64,000 nucleotides of DNA from Pseudomonadales bacterium (GCA_024234435.1 JACKOF010000001.1:1116001-1180000), one strand, 5' to 3'; positions 21,221-30,155 are shown, counted from the first letter of the stretch. Notes: generated by a model not told the origin, from the sequence alone. Translations and numbers: made by a program.

Positions 21221-21257
21221 ACCGGCACGGTAAATATTTTCCGTGCCGGTTTTTTTT
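21221..21257 (+). terminator. Terminator of etfBA
   Basis: A 10-bp perfect stem (ACCGGCACGG / CCGTGCCGGT) with a 10-nt A/T loop, followed by eight T residues, 21 nt after the etfA stop. A textbook intrinsic terminator. Confidence 0.93.
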
Positions 21258-21274
21258 ACGATTGCTCCTAGAGT

Positions 21275-21691
21275 TTATGTCCAGTCAGAACGGTAGCGCT
21301 GTTTTTCACGCTTATCCCTTTTGAGCGCCTCACGCTGTTCCGGGGTCATTTTTTTCCATTTTTCCCGAAGTTTATCGCGTTGTTCTGGAGAAAGGTTGCG
21401 GAAGCGTTCTCGAGCCCGACGTATTTTTTCCCTTTCTTCAGGGGAAAGGGATTCAAACTTTTCCCGCCTTTTACGAATATGCTCCTGCTGCTCAGGAGGC
21501 AATTCTTCAAAACGACGGTGTTGATGCTCTGCAAAGAATATCAGGTCAGAAGAACGAGCATGTGAAGGTGGGCCAAACACTATCGAACGCGATTCTGCCA
21601 TGGCCTGGCCACTATAAGCAGTCATAATGACAATTATAGAGACTGTTACAGACCAGATTAAATCGCGCAAGATGTGCCCGCTGATACTCAT
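21275..21691 (-). CDS. DUF3106-like exported repeat protein
   Basis: A 138-aa protein with an N-terminal hydrophobic segment (LIWSVTVSIIVIMTAYSG) ending in AMA, a likely signal peptide cleavage site, so it is periplasmic or membrane-tethered. The rest is highly charged and built from four ~19-aa repeats beginning LPPEQQ, LSPEER, LSPEQR and MTPEQR, typical of DUF3106. The pattern recalls the LTxxQ motif of Spy/CpxP periplasmic stress proteins, but homology is not established. The ATG is four bases after the previous stop, with the ribosome site GAGG inside that gene's last codons. It is the last gene of the sigma-factor unit. Confidence 0.7.
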   Translation of the reverse strand: MSISGHILRDLIWSVTVSIIVIMTAYSGQAMAESRSIVFGPPSHARSSDLIFFAEHQHRRFEELPPEQQEHIRKRREKFESLSPEEREKIRRARERFRNLSPEQRDKLREKWKKMTPEQREALKRDKREKQRYRSDWT

Positions 21692-21695
21692 AAAA

Positions 21696-22022
21696 TTAAC
21701 CTCGTAAACGGGTTTCATCCTCTGCCAGCCACTGGTAAAAGTCCAGGTCTTCGTAAATCTCTATTCCTTCACTCAGGAATGCCTCATCTTCAATACTGCT
21801 ATTTTGCTTGTTAAGCGGGGAAACAATCAAAATGATTGCGGCAAACGACGCTAAAGCCATACCAGCTGCAGGCAACAGAAAACTTGGAATAGGTGAGCTG
21901 CGAGTGACCGTACTATTCAGTGCGTTCAAGCGCCTTTCGTTGAGCTGCTGTGCGGTTTGCTGATCCATGATTTGCTCGGATTCTCGAAGCAGGTTACGAG
22001 CATGTGTTTCGAATTCACTCAT
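21696..22022 (-). CDS. Small single-pass membrane protein, likely anti-sigma factor (DUF3619-like)
   Basis: A 107-aa protein: a cytoplasmic helical N-terminus (MSEFETHARNLLRESEQIMD, rich in Gln and Arg), one transmembrane helix at residues ~48-70 (FLLPAAGMALASFAAIILIV), and a short acidic periplasmic C-terminus ending YEDLDFYQWLAEDE. It overlaps the upstream ECF sigma gene by 8 bp, the usual arrangement of a sigma/anti-sigma pair. The layout sigma, DUF3619, DUF3106 is known from other proteobacteria, but I cannot confirm the family by search. The anti-sigma role is inferred from position and topology; there is no zinc-binding ASD motif. Confidence 0.55.
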   Translation of the reverse strand: MSEFETHARNLLRESEQIMDQQTAQQLNERRLNALNSTVTRSSPIPSFLLPAAGMALASFAAIILIVSPLNKQNSSIEDEAFLSEGIEIYEDLDFYQWLAEDETRLRG

Positions 22023-22644
22023 GATTGTTACCTCGGTAATCACCACTGTTTTCAAGAATATTTCGCAGTGTGTGAAGCGCACGGGAGTAATGGGTTTTTA
22101 CGCTACCTTCGCTGCACTGCATAGTATGGGCCGTCTCTGTAGTTGATAGTCCTTCCCAGCAGCGCAACATGAATGCCTGTTGTTGGCGACCAGGAAGTCT
22201 GCGCAAAGCCGATTCCAGTATTTCAATCTGCTGCCTGTTTTCATGCTGGCTTTCCGGAGAAATACCTGTCGGATCAGGAGCTACTTGAAAAGGGTCTTCA
22301 TGATTTTCTCCGTTGTCATTCTGGTCTTGATACCCTTTTAACCAGCCTCTAAATCTGTTGCGTACTTTATTGCGTCGGTGCAGGTCATTGATTTTGTTGT
22401 GAAGAATACGATAAAACAGTGGTTTCCACTCATCGCAGGGCTTTTTTGCGTAACGAGATGCCAACTGCATCATGGCTTCTTGCACCACATCCAGAGCGTC
22501 GTCACTATTGCCAACGCTAACCAACGCCATTCTATAAGCTCTCCTCTCGATTGTTTTGAGAAAGCTATTCAGTGCATGTTGATCCAGAGGTCTGCTCCTC
22601 AGACTGTAAGTATCATGGCTTGATAAGACAAGTTGATGTTTCAT
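22015..22644 (-). CDS. ECF-type RNA polymerase sigma factor
   Basis: A 209-aa sigma-70 family protein of ECF architecture. Region 2 spans residues ~25-95 (AYRMALVSVGNSDDALDVVQ, then YRILHNKINDLHRR); a charged linker of ~45 residues is longer than usual (DQNDNGENHEDPF). Region 4 follows, with LRRLPGRQQQAFMLRCWEGL and the helix-turn-helix TTETAHTMQCSEGSVKTHYS. It sits 24 nt after the stop of a His-rich exported protein and overlaps the putative anti-sigma gene. A possible autoregulated promoter precedes the His-rich gene. The inducing signal is unknown. Confidence 0.88.
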   Translation of the reverse strand: MKHQLVLSSHDTYSLRSRPLDQHALNSFLKTIERRAYRMALVSVGNSDDALDVVQEAMMQLASRYAKKPCDEWKPLFYRILHNKINDLHRRNKVRNRFRGWLKGYQDQNDNGENHEDPFQVAPDPTGISPESQHENRQQIEILESALRRLPGRQQQAFMLRCWEGLSTTETAHTMQCSEGSVKTHYSRALHTLRNILENSGDYRGNNHE

Positions 22645-22668
22645 CGATCAAGATCTCAGGCAATAAGA

Positions 22669-23004
22669 CTAGTGCCTGCAATAACGATCATGTACATGCC
22701 CATGGTACAGCATCTCGTTAAGCAAAATATGGCCACCGACAAACTTCCAGTAATCATTGCTACTATCATAATGGTGCACTCTATGAGCTCGATAATGGCG
22801 GTGCTCGTGGCTCGTATAATGCCTTCTGTGTTTGTGCTCATAATTATGACGGTGTCTGTCATGATTATGGACGTGACGATCATCGTATGTCCTATAGTGT
22901 GTTATATAGTCATTCCGATAATGATGCCTGTCGTCGGCCAGAGACGTGCTGGCAGCGGCCATGAATATAATGAACATCAGACTGGGCAGAATAAACTTAT
23001 TCAT
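22669..23004 (-). CDS. Histidine-rich exported protein
   Basis: A 111-aa protein beginning MNKFILPSLMFIIFMAAAS, a signal peptide likely cleaved after SLA near residue 23. The mature ~88 residues contain 22 histidines, mostly as H-x-H or HH alternating with Arg, Tyr and Asp (for example HVHNHDRHRHNYEHKH), plus one Cys near the end. Such composition binds divalent metals such as Ni, Zn or Cu in known His-rich proteins. Metal binding here is inference. GAGG lies nine bases before the ATG, supporting this start over one 15 codons upstream. It is the first gene of the sigma-factor unit, and that context suggests a periplasmic sensor, buffer or target. Confidence 0.7.
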   Translation of the reverse strand: MNKFILPSLMFIIFMAAASTSLADDRHHYRNDYITHYRTYDDRHVHNHDRHRHNYEHKHRRHYTSHEHRHYRAHRVHHYDSSNDYWKFVGGHILLNEMLYHGHVHDRYCRH

Positions 23005-23093
23005 CTTCCGATCCCTCAATTTTCTCAACAGTTCGAGTTTAATTGGCACAAAAATATCTCTCTTTGGCTATTAACGGCAAAGCAGGGGATTCG

Positions 23094-23122
23094 TTGACAG
23101 AAATGTTTTGATCTAGGTTACA
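23094..23122 (-). promoter_or_regulatory. Possible ECF-sigma promoter of the His-rich/sigma unit
   Basis: On the minus strand TGTAACC (plus positions 23116-23122) and TGTCAA (23094-23099) are 16 nt apart. The AAC core in the -35 and GTC in the -10 are typical of ECF promoters, and they lie about 90 nt upstream of the first gene. Autoregulation by the downstream sigma factor is the natural guess, but the match is to a loose consensus. Confidence 0.35.
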
Positions 23123-23170
23123 TTTGAATAGTCGAGCGGTAGATACATTAGCCCATTATTTTGAGGCTCC

Positions 23171-23983
23171 CTAGGCTTTTATATCAAGCCATACAGGACA
23201 ATGGTCTGATGGTTTGTCCATGGCCCTTATTTCGTAGTCAATACCGGAATCAGAGGCCTTTTCAAGCAAAGAATCTGACGCTAGCAGTAAATCAATTCTC
23301 AAGCCACGTCTTGGATCCTGTTCAAAACCCCTGCTGCGATAATCAAACCAACTAAAATCCTGGCGGTTCTCTGGATTGAAATGGCGAAAGGTGTCCGTCA
23401 ATCCCCAGCTGATCAGCCCTTGAAACCACTCTCGTTCTTCTGGGAGAAAACAGCATTTCCCTGTTCGAAGCCAGCGCTTCATATTGTCAAGGCCGATACC
23501 AATATCAGCATCCTGCGGGGCGATATTCATATCACCCATAATTAACAACTGCTCTTTGGTATCACAGTATCGACTCAAATACTGGCCGAGTTTTGCATAG
23601 AACTTTGCTTTATTAGGAAATTTTTCAGGGTGGTCCCTGTTTTCACCTTGCGGGAAGTAGCCGTTGATTACCCGAATTTTTTCACCGTTGTATTCAAACA
23701 GGCCAGCAACCAGTCTTCGTTGCTCGCCATCAGTATCATCGGGAAAACCACACATGCTCTCACAAAGTTTGAGCCGATAGAGCAGGGCAACACCATAATG
23801 TCCTTTCTGGCCATGATAGATGACTCCATATCCAAGTGACTCAATCGCTCCCGCAGGAAACTGATCATCATCAACCTTTGTCTCCTGGAGGCCTATAATA
23901 TCCGGAGCGTGTTTGTTTATAACTGCTTCGAGCTGATGTAACCGAGCACGAAGACCATTAACATTGAAAGAAACAATCTTCAT
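23171..23983 (-). CDS. xthA: Exodeoxyribonuclease III
   Basis: AP endonuclease and 3'-5' exonuclease of base excision repair. The endonuclease/exonuclease/phosphatase fold is complete: [27 protein letters not shown] (metal-binding Glu), [16 protein letters not shown] (Asp-Asn pair) and the C-terminal [10 protein letters not shown] (catalytic Asp-His). The start is at MKIVSF, giving 270 aa versus 268 in E. coli; the frame is open 12 codons upstream and would overlap prc. It lies 25 nt downstream of prc on the same strand. Confidence 0.95.
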   Translation of the reverse strand: MKIVSFNVNGLRARLHQLEAVINKHAPDIIGLQETKVDDDQFPAGAIESLGYGVIYHGQKGHYGVALLYRLKLCESMCGFPDDTDGEQRRLVAGLFEYNGEKIRVINGYFPQGENRDHPEKFPNKAKFYAKLGQYLSRYCDTKEQLLIMGDMNIAPQDADIGIGLDNMKRWLRTGKCCFLPEEREWFQGLISWGLTDTFRHFNPENRQDFSWFDYRSRGFEQDPRRGLRIDLLLASDSLLEKASDSGIDYEIRAMDKPSDHCPVWLDIKA

Positions 23984-24008
23984 ATCTTGCTTTACCAAGC
24001 CTGTGAAC

Positions 24009-26105
24009 TTATGGAACACCCTTAACCAGCGCCGGAGGACTCTGCTGACCGAGTCTCAAGTAATCAGAAAAGACATGCCCAGCTTCAAAAAGAATGGGGT
24101 CACCATCTGCTAATGGCTCTTCCTCTTCGGTATTCTGATCGCGCTCCTCACGCCATTTTGCATAGCTATCAAGCAAAGGTAACTGTTTGGCTTTACGACG
24201 AGCATTCTCAAGGTCGAGGAGCTCTTGTTCATATTTCTCCTTATCCTTTCTGCGCTGATCAAGATTCAGGCTAAGTACCTTTTTATTTTTCTGTGATTTG
24301 GCTAGTGATAATTCTCTGGTCAAGTGAAGTAAGTCCGGGTCTGACTCGAGGCGCGAGTTATGAAGACCTTGAAGAATGGCTGCCTGATGAGTGGTGTTGG
24401 CATATTTACGATGAGGTACAGGGTTAATTTCATCCCAGGGAAGGGCAGTCTTCTGGTTACTTTCGCCAACTTCATCCTTATCAAACAGGGCGGGGAGTGC
24501 AACATCAGGGATAACCCCTCGATGCTGGGTACTGCCACCGGACACACGATAAAATTTTGATTCCGTCAACTTGATCATACCTTCGTATACATCAGATGTA
24601 GACTGAACTGTGCCTTTACCGAAACTCTGAGTTCCAATTACCAGCCCGCGCTGATAGTCCTGTATAGCTCCTGCAAATATTTCGGAAGCAGAAGCGCTCA
24701 ACCGGTTGATGAGTACAACAAGAGGGCCGGAGTAATAGGCGCGGTTGCGCGACCGTTGGTGACGTGAGATACGCTGTTTTGCATGCCGCACCTGCACTAC
24801 TGGACCCGGGTCGATAAAAAGATCTGTCAGCATTGTTGCTTCATGCAAAAAACCACCGCCATTGTTACGCAAATCCAGCAAAAGCCCGTCAATGTCCTGT
24901 GCAGAGAGTTCATCGATCAAACGTTGAACATCACGGCTGGTACTGGTGAAATTGAGATCACCTTTCTGGTAAGCCTCAATATCCATGTAAAACGTTGGTA
25001 CTTCTATGACGCCAAAACGATGAACCTGGCCATCAGCAGCGGGAACTTCAATCACCTTTGACTGAGCCGCCTGTTCCTCCAGCTGTATTTTGTCTCTGAC
25101 AATCGAAATGATGGTTGATGAGCTGGCATCACCCTTGGCAGGAATCACTTCAAGCCGAACGATCGAGTCTTTAGGGCCTCGAATCAGTTTGACAACGTCA
25201 TCAAGACGCCAGCCAATCACGTTGACAAAGTCCTCATCATCCTGAGCGACGGAGGTAATTTTATCACCCGGTTGTAAAATACCCTGCTTATCTGCTGGCC
25301 CCTTGGGGACCACGCTCACAACTTTTGTATGTTCATCCTCGTGCTGAAGCACGGCACCAATGCCTTCGAGGGACAAAGACATGGCGATTTTAAAATTTTC
25401 CATAGTGCTGGGCGAAAAATAGCTTGTGTGTGGGTCGTAGAGGCTAGTAAAGGAGTTAATAAAAGCCTCAAAAACATCTTCAGAATTTCTCTGAGCAAAC
25501 TGACTTTCCAGGGTTTTGTAGCGCTTTACAAGTAATTCACGAGCTTCTTCAGGATTTTTATCATTGATAATCAGACGAATAAGGCTGTCTTTGATTCTTT
25601 TGCGCCAGTAATCATCAGCTGCGTGCATAGAAAGTGCCCACGTACGGGATTCAGGGTCCAGATTTATGGTTTCATCCTGATCGAAATCAAAAATGTAGTC
25701 ACTCTCAAGCAATTCGAGATTACGTTGCAAGCGCTCGGAAGCTCTTGTGCGATATAAATTGTAAATCTCAAAACCAACAGATAAATCACCTTGTTTCAGC
25801 ATGTCGTCCAGAGAAGTTGACCATTTTTGAACAAAATCAATATCAGACTGTGTGAAATAGCTCTTTGAAGGGTCAAGCTTGTCCACGTATTGCTCAAGCA
25901 GATTACGGGAGAGATCGTCATTTAAAGCCTGGTCCCGGTAATGCATAACGCCAAGGCGGTCAATGATTTCGATGGTTGTGCGTGACTGGGCTTCCGTAGG
26001 CAAAATATTTTGTTGCTCGTCAGCCACAACAACGTTAAGAAAGAGTGTTGTGACAGCGAGTACTGCAAACATGCTCTTATAGAAGTATCTGTTTTTTTGC
26101 TTCAT
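24009..26105 (-). CDS. prc: Tail-specific (C-terminal processing) protease Prc
   Basis: Periplasmic serine protease that degrades proteins from non-polar C-termini and trims penicillin-binding protein 3 in E. coli. After a signal peptide (residues 1-~28, ending VVVAD) comes a helical N-domain, a PDZ domain (~240-330, with [11 protein letters not shown]), then the peptidase S41 core. The nucleophile Ser lies in [15 protein letters not shown] and the catalytic Lys in [13 protein letters not shown]-terminal charged domain (DUF3340-like, [19 protein letters not shown]) completes the Prc form. At 698 aa it matches E. coli Prc (682). Confidence 0.95.
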   Translation of the reverse strand: MKQKNRYFYKSMFAVLAVTTLFLNVVVADEQQNILPTEAQSRTTIEIIDRLGVMHYRDQALNDDLSRNLLEQYVDKLDPSKSYFTQSDIDFVQKWSTSLDDMLKQGDLSVGFEIYNLYRTRASERLQRNLELLESDYIFDFDQDETINLDPESRTWALSMHAADDYWRKRIKDSLIRLIINDKNPEEARELLVKRYKTLESQFAQRNSEDVFEAFINSFTSLYDPHTSYFSPSTMENFKIAMSLSLEGIGAVLQHEDEHTKVVSVVPKGPADKQGILQPGDKITSVAQDDEDFVNVIGWRLDDVVKLIRGPKDSIVRLEVIPAKGDASSSTIISIVRDKIQLEEQAAQSKVIEVPAADGQVHRFGVIEVPTFYMDIEAYQKGDLNFTSTSRDVQRLIDELSAQDIDGLLLDLRNNGGGFLHEATMLTDLFIDPGPVVQVRHAKQRISRHQRSRNRAYYSGPLVVLINRLSASASEIFAGAIQDYQRGLVIGTQSFGKGTVQSTSDVYEGMIKLTESKFYRVSGGSTQHRGVIPDVALPALFDKDEVGESNQKTALPWDEINPVPHRKYANTTHQAAILQGLHNSRLESDPDLLHLTRELSLAKSQKNKKVLSLNLDQRRKDKEKYEQELLDLENARRKAKQLPLLDSYAKWREERDQNTEEEEPLADGDPILFEAGHVFSDYLRLGQQSPPALVKGVP

Positions 26106-26446
26106 CTATAAACCGTGCCTTGGCTCGTAAAAATCAGGGGGAGAGTGTATCAGATGCGTTAGACAGCCTATAGCGCCTGAAGTCTCATTTGCATATGAAG
26201 ATTCAGCTGCTTTTTATTAATTTAACATAATATACATTATGCGCAATTATATAGATCGGCGCACATATCTGTGCGCACGACGCCCTAAGCGTCCACCCTC
26301 CATTATTTACTGTTAAAAGCAGCGCAGCGACCGTATTTGTTGTTTATGATAAACAAAGAGCCCGTCTATTGACGGGCTATCAAGACATCTTGTTGTGACA
26401 AGGATCAATAGAAAGAAACTTACGCTCTCAACGTGACTAACAGACC
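26106..26446. other. Intergenic region between prc and sqr with palindromes
   Basis: No ORF with coding character is seen in these 341 bases. Two inverted repeats stand out. CATAAT-ATAC-ATTATG lies at 26226-26241 and GCGCACA-TATC-TGTGCGC at 26259-26276. On the minus strand a TATAAT lies between them (plus 26246-26251), so they may flank the prc promoter. A terminator-like hairpin for sqr occupies 26359-26378. Confidence 0.4.
26359..26378 (-). terminator. Probable terminator of sqr
   Basis: Perfect 8-bp stem (AGCCCGTC / GACGGGCT) with a 4-nt loop. On the minus strand it is followed by a T-rich CTTTGTTTATC. It lies about 70 nt past the sqr stop. The T-run is interrupted, hence moderate confidence. 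Confidence 0.6.
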
Positions 26447-27718
26447 TCAGGGCTTAAGTTTTTCAATACCCAGCATTTTCAGTATTTGCTGCTCATAATA
26501 AGGGTCCGTATTACCGCTGCGAACTTTACGGAGAAAATATTTTTCAAAACCGATTTTTGCCAGGTGTACCCATTTGCCTTTTTTGGCCCAGGTAACATTA
26601 CGCGGCGGGATCTGTGGCAATGCTACAAAAGCGATACCTGTGTCACCCATATCGGCTAGGCAAATCGCATTCCAGGTGGCTTCTGCGGAAGGTGCTTTTC
26701 CAGCGATATCGGCTTCGATGTTCGTGACCGTAGCAGCAACCATGGATTCGATCATATAGCCGGTTTTTGGTACTCCAGAGGGCACCGGCGTTGGCTTTTG
26801 CGGTGCGATTGCCACGCAAACCCCCACAGCAAAAATATTGGGGTACTGCGGGTTTCGTTGGTATTTATCAACGATAACAAACCCCCTGGGATTAACCAGG
26901 CCTTCAATTTCCCTCAATGGATTAATACCGGTAAAAGCTGGCAAAATCATGGAATAATTGAAAGGCAGGTTGTGCTGGCGCACTTCTTTCCCCTGATCGT
27001 CGCATTCGGCAACATTCATATTGCCATTCTCAACCGAGGTAATCTTGGCGTTGGTAATCCAATTAATGTGGCGCTCGCGGAATTCGCTTTCAAGTAATGT
27101 CTTCGAGTCGCCAACGCCATCCAGCCCCATGTGGCCTATAAAGGGTTCCGGCGATATATAGGTCATAGGCACTTTGTCGCGTATTTTCCGCTTCCGAAGA
27201 TCGGCATCCATAATGAAGGCGAATTCGTAAGCTGGGCCAAAACACGAAGCCCCTTGAGCAGCACCAACGACAATGGGACCCGGGTTAGAAACAAACTCTT
27301 TCCAGGCTTTACATGCGCTTTTGGCGTGATCGACATGGCAAATTGATTGTGTGTGCCCTTCGGGACCAAGACCTTCAATTTCATCGAAGGCTAAACGGGG
27401 GCCAGTAGCGAGAACCAGATAATCGTAGTTGAGATGGTTGCCATCCCCAAGCTCAATAACGCAATTTTCCGGATCGAGTTTCTTTAGGCCAGCAGCACTG
27501 AAATTGATACCTTTTTTTCTTAAAGGCGCTTCCAGATCAACACAAATATCCTCAGGTTTGCGCCAATCCACCGCTACCCAAGGGTTGGAGGGTACAAATT
27601 GAAATGATGGGGAATCTGATATAAGCGTTATTTGGTGTTTGTCGCCAAGGGCTTCTCTCAACTCATATGCCATTGGCAGACCACCAACCCCCGCCCCTAT
27701 AATAGCAATTTTCTTCAT
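26447..27718 (-). CDS. sqr: Sulfide:quinone oxidoreductase
   Basis: Flavoprotein that oxidises sulfide (or persulfide precursors) and passes electrons to the quinone pool at the inner membrane. The start MKKIAIIGAGVGG leads into the FAD motif; TTGGAG nine bases upstream supports this ATG. Three cysteines sit at residues 127 (SICHV), 159 (GASCF) and 353 (AICLADMGD), the same numbers as the three essential cysteines known for the Rhodobacter capsulatus enzyme. The second FAD contact is FAVGVCVAIAP. The C-terminus (IGFEKYFLRKVRSG) is amphipathic, as in membrane-bound SQRs. The length is 423 aa. The gene is monocistronic, with its own operator-overlapped promoter, so induction by sulfide or persulfide is likely. 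Confidence 0.85.
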   Translation of the reverse strand: MKKIAIIGAGVGGLPMAYELREALGDKHQITLISDSPSFQFVPSNPWVAVDWRKPEDICVDLEAPLRKKGINFSAAGLKKLDPENCVIELGDGNHLNYDYLVLATGPRLAFDEIEGLGPEGHTQSICHVDHAKSACKAWKEFVSNPGPIVVGAAQGASCFGPAYEFAFIMDADLRKRKIRDKVPMTYISPEPFIGHMGLDGVGDSKTLLESEFRERHINWITNAKITSVENGNMNVAECDDQGKEVRQHNLPFNYSMILPAFTGINPLREIEGLVNPRGFVIVDKYQRNPQYPNIFAVGVCVAIAPQKPTPVPSGVPKTGYMIESMVAATVTNIEADIAGKAPSAEATWNAICLADMGDTGIAFVALPQIPPRNVTWAKKGKWVHLAKIGFEKYFLRKVRSGNTDPYYEQQILKMLGIEKLKP

Positions 27719-27823
27719 ATCAACAGTCTCCAAGGCGTTTTAATTGCAATCAGGCGAAGGTTAATGACAACAACATTTCCTTATTGATCACGTCCGCATA
27801 CCCGAATAATCTAGCCAAACTAA

Positions 27824-27843
27824 ATATTAGATACATCTAATAT
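27824..27843. promoter_or_regulatory. Perfect 20-bp palindromic operator at the sqr promoter
   Basis: ATATTAGAT-AC-ATCTAATAT is a perfect inverted repeat with a 2-bp centre. It overlaps the sqr -10 element (27839-27844) and the predicted start point near 27832, the classic position for a repressor site. Sulfide and persulfide genes are often controlled by ArsR-type repressors (BigR, SqrR); whether this is such a site is inference, and no regulator gene is adjacent. Confidence 0.65.
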
Positions 27844-27866
27844 AATAAATACCTAATGTTTGTCAA
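27839..27866 (-). promoter_or_regulatory. Sigma-70 promoter of sqr
   Basis: On the minus strand a perfect TTGACA (plus 27861-27866) and TATATT (27839-27844) are separated by 16 nt. The leader to the sqr ATG would be roughly 114 nt. The -10 lies partly within the 20-bp palindrome. Confidence 0.75.
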
Positions 27867-27988
27867 AGTTTTTTTTTTGGACGAATTTATTTAACGAGCA
27901 TAATACCGGCTTTAAAAAGTCTGCCATTAGGGTCGTATTAATACCGAAACTTATTCTTCAGGCATGTGGCAACCAGCCGATTTTTTAG

Positions 27989-28016
27989 CAAAAAAAAGCG
28001 GCCTAATGGCCGCTTT
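27989..28016 (-). terminator. Terminator of the suc operon
   Basis: Perfect 9-bp stem (AAAGCGGCC / GGCCGCTTT) with loop ATTA, followed on the minus strand by a run of T. It lies about 25 nt beyond the sucD stop and closes the long sdh-suc block. Confidence 0.92.
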
Positions 28017-28039
28017 CCAAATTTAGTGAAGGAAGAGAA

Positions 28040-28915
28040 TCAAGCCCAGCCTGTAATCTCTTTCAGACCTTCGCCGATGTGCGCAAGACTGCGAACAGTT
28101 TTAACGCCAGCAGCTTCCAGCGCAGCAAACTTCTCGTCCGCAGTACCTTTACCACCTGAGATAATTGCGCCTGCGTGCCCCATGCGTTTACCTGCTGGCG
28201 CGGTAACACCTGCAATGTAGGAAACGACAGGCTTGGAGACGTTATCCTTGATATAGGCGGCCGCTTCTTCTTCTGCAGTACCACCAATCTCACCGATCAT
28301 CACAATAGCTTCAGTCTGAGGGTCTTTTTCAAACATTTCCAGTGCATCAATGAAGTTCGTACCTGGAATCGGGTCACCACCAATCCCAATACAGGTTGAC
28401 TGCCCAAAGCCTGCATCCGTAGTCTGCTTAACCGCCTCATAGGTCAGTGTGCCTGAGCGCGAAACAATACCCACCTTGCCTGGCAAGTGAATATGGCCCG
28501 GCATAATGCCAATTTTGCATTCGCCAGGTGTGATAATACCGGGACAATTAGGCCCGATAACACGCACGCCTAATTCGTCGCAGCGCTTTTTGGCTACGAG
28601 CATGTCCATAACCGGAATATGCTCTGTAATACAAACGATCAGCTCTATTCCTGCATTAGCAGCCTCAAGGATTGAGTCCTTACAGAAAGGAGCCGGAACA
28701 TAAATAACGGAAGCCGTTGCGCCGGTTGCCTGCACGGCGTCAGCGACAGTATTGAACACGGGCAGTCCGAGATGCGTTGTGCCACCCTTACCCGGCGTTA
28801 CACCACCCACCAGTTGAGTGCCATACGCCAGAGCCTGCTCTGAGTGAAAGGTACCCTGACCACCGGTAAAACCCTGACAGATAACTTTAGTATCTTTGTT
28901 AATTAGAACGCTCAT
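28040..28915 (-). CDS. sucD: Succinyl-CoA synthetase alpha subunit
   Basis: Alpha subunit of the TCA-cycle enzyme that converts succinyl-CoA to succinate with formation of ATP or GTP. The CoA-binding Rossmann domain has [20 protein letters not shown], and the phosphohistidine loop is in [18 protein letters not shown], with the active His. [12 protein letters not shown] is conserved. Length 291 aa, near E. coli's 289. Its start overlaps the sucC stop by one base, and a terminator follows. Confidence 0.97.
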   Translation of the reverse strand: MSVLINKDTKVICQGFTGGQGTFHSEQALAYGTQLVGGVTPGKGGTTHLGLPVFNTVADAVQATGATASVIYVPAPFCKDSILEAANAGIELIVCITEHIPVMDMLVAKKRCDELGVRVIGPNCPGIITPGECKIGIMPGHIHLPGKVGIVSRSGTLTYEAVKQTTDAGFGQSTCIGIGGDPIPGTNFIDALEMFEKDPQTEAIVMIGEIGGTAEEEAAAYIKDNVSKPVVSYIAGVTAPAGKRMGHAGAIISGGKGTADEKFAALEAAGVKTVRSLAHIGEGLKEITGWA

Positions 28916-30081
28916 TATTGGCCCCCTGCTGCTTTCACTGCCTGCTCTGCACCATCAGACAGGCTGGTGGCAGCAATAATATTCAAACCGCTGTCCTTCA
29001 ATACTTTTGAGCCCAGCTCGGCATTGTTACCTTCAAGGCGAACAATAACCGGCACGGTAACCCCGACTTCTTCAACAGCGCCAACAACACCTTCCGCAAT
29101 CAGATCGCAGCGAACAATACCGCCAAAGATATTAATAAATACGGCTTTCACTCGCTCATCAGAAAGAATGATCTTAAAGGCTTCTATCACGCGCTCTTTG
29201 GTCGCGCCACCGCCTACGTCAAGGAAGTTTGCTGGTTGCCCACCATGAAGCTTAACGATATCCATGGTTCCCATTGCCAGCCCGGCACCATTCACCATAC
29301 AGCCAATATTGCCTTCGAGTGCCACATAGTTGAGGTCCCATTGTGCAGCGTGTGCTTCACGGGCATCTTCCTGGGAAGGGTCATGCCATTCTTTCAGTTC
29401 CGGGTGGCGATACATGGCGTTGCCATCAATGACAACTTTTGCATCCAGGCAATGCAAATTGCCTTCTTCGGTAATAACCAGAGGGTTAATTTCAAGCAGA
29501 GCCAGGTCTTTTTCTTCAAACATTTTAGCCAGACCAAGAAAGATCTGGGTAAATTGCTTGATTTGGTCACCTTTCAAACCGAGCTTGAAGGCGAGCTCGC
29601 GGCCCTGATAAGGTTGGGCGCCAGTCAGGGGGTCAATCTCAGCCTTGAGGATTTTTTCCGGCGTTTCTTCAGCCACTTTCTCAATTTCTACACCACCTTC
29701 AGTGGAAGCCATGAAAACAATGCGCTGAGAAGAACGGTCCACCACTGCACCCAGATAGAGCTCATTGGCTATATCCGTGCAGGTTTCAACCAGAATGCGA
29801 CTAACGGGCTGACCGTTGGCATCTGTCTGGTAAGTCACCAGATTCTGGCCAAGCCATTTTGTCGCAAAAGCGTCAATTTCTTCGGAGGTTTTAACCAGCT
29901 TGACACCGCCAGCCTTACCGCGACCACCTGCGTGAACCTGGGCTTTAACAACCCACATATCACCGCCAATTTCTTTTGCTGCGGATACAGCTTCGGCAGC
30001 TGTTTCACAGGCGATACCTTTGGAAACAGGCAGTCCGTATTGAGCGAACAGCTGTTTACCTTGATATTCGTGCAAATTCAT
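28915..30081 (-). CDS. sucC: Succinyl-CoA synthetase beta subunit
   Basis: Nucleotide-binding beta subunit. The ATP-grasp domain begins [20 protein letters not shown], with [18 protein letters not shown], and the succinate/CoA ligase domain holds [18 protein letters not shown] and [12 protein letters not shown]. Length 388 aa equals E. coli SucC. It follows lpdA after 139 nt that contain a strong non-terminator hairpin, and it is coupled to sucD. Confidence 0.97.
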   Translation of the reverse strand: MNLHEYQGKQLFAQYGLPVSKGIACETAAEAVSAAKEIGGDMWVVKAQVHAGGRGKAGGVKLVKTSEEIDAFATKWLGQNLVTYQTDANGQPVSRILVETCTDIANELYLGAVVDRSSQRIVFMASTEGGVEIEKVAEETPEKILKAEIDPLTGAQPYQGRELAFKLGLKGDQIKQFTQIFLGLAKMFEEKDLALLEINPLVITEEGNLHCLDAKVVIDGNAMYRHPELKEWHDPSQEDAREAHAAQWDLNYVALEGNIGCMVNGAGLAMGTMDIVKLHGGQPANFLDVGGGATKERVIEAFKIILSDERVKAVFINIFGGIVRCDLIAEGVVGAVEEVGVTVPVIVRLEGNNAELGSKVLKDSGLNIIAATSLSDGAEQAVKAAGGQ

Positions 30082-30120
30082 AGCAATTCTCTATCAGTTA
30101 AGTGAACAGAAGTGTAGATG

Positions 30121-30155
30121 CGCCCCGCTTTCAGGCGCCTGGAAATAGCGGGGCG
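30121..30155 (-). repeat. Nested hairpin between lpdA and sucC
   Basis: Nine-base arms CGCCCCGCT / AGCGGGGCG enclose a loop that itself holds the palindrome CAGGCGCCTG (30132-30141). No T-run follows on the minus strand, so it is unlikely to terminate. A transcript-processing or mRNA-stabilising hairpin inside the suc operon is a reasonable guess. Confidence 0.5.

Noticed and set aside
22633..23097. 154-aa plus-strand frame opposite the His-rich gene
   Set aside because: It is the antisense of His/Arg/Tyr-rich codons, which produces a Met/Ile/Val-rich string (cat to atg). The minus strand has a signal peptide and a ribosome site.
29236..30105. 289-aa plus-strand frame opposite sucC
   Set aside because: It is antisense to a fully conserved sucC and shows no recognisable domain.
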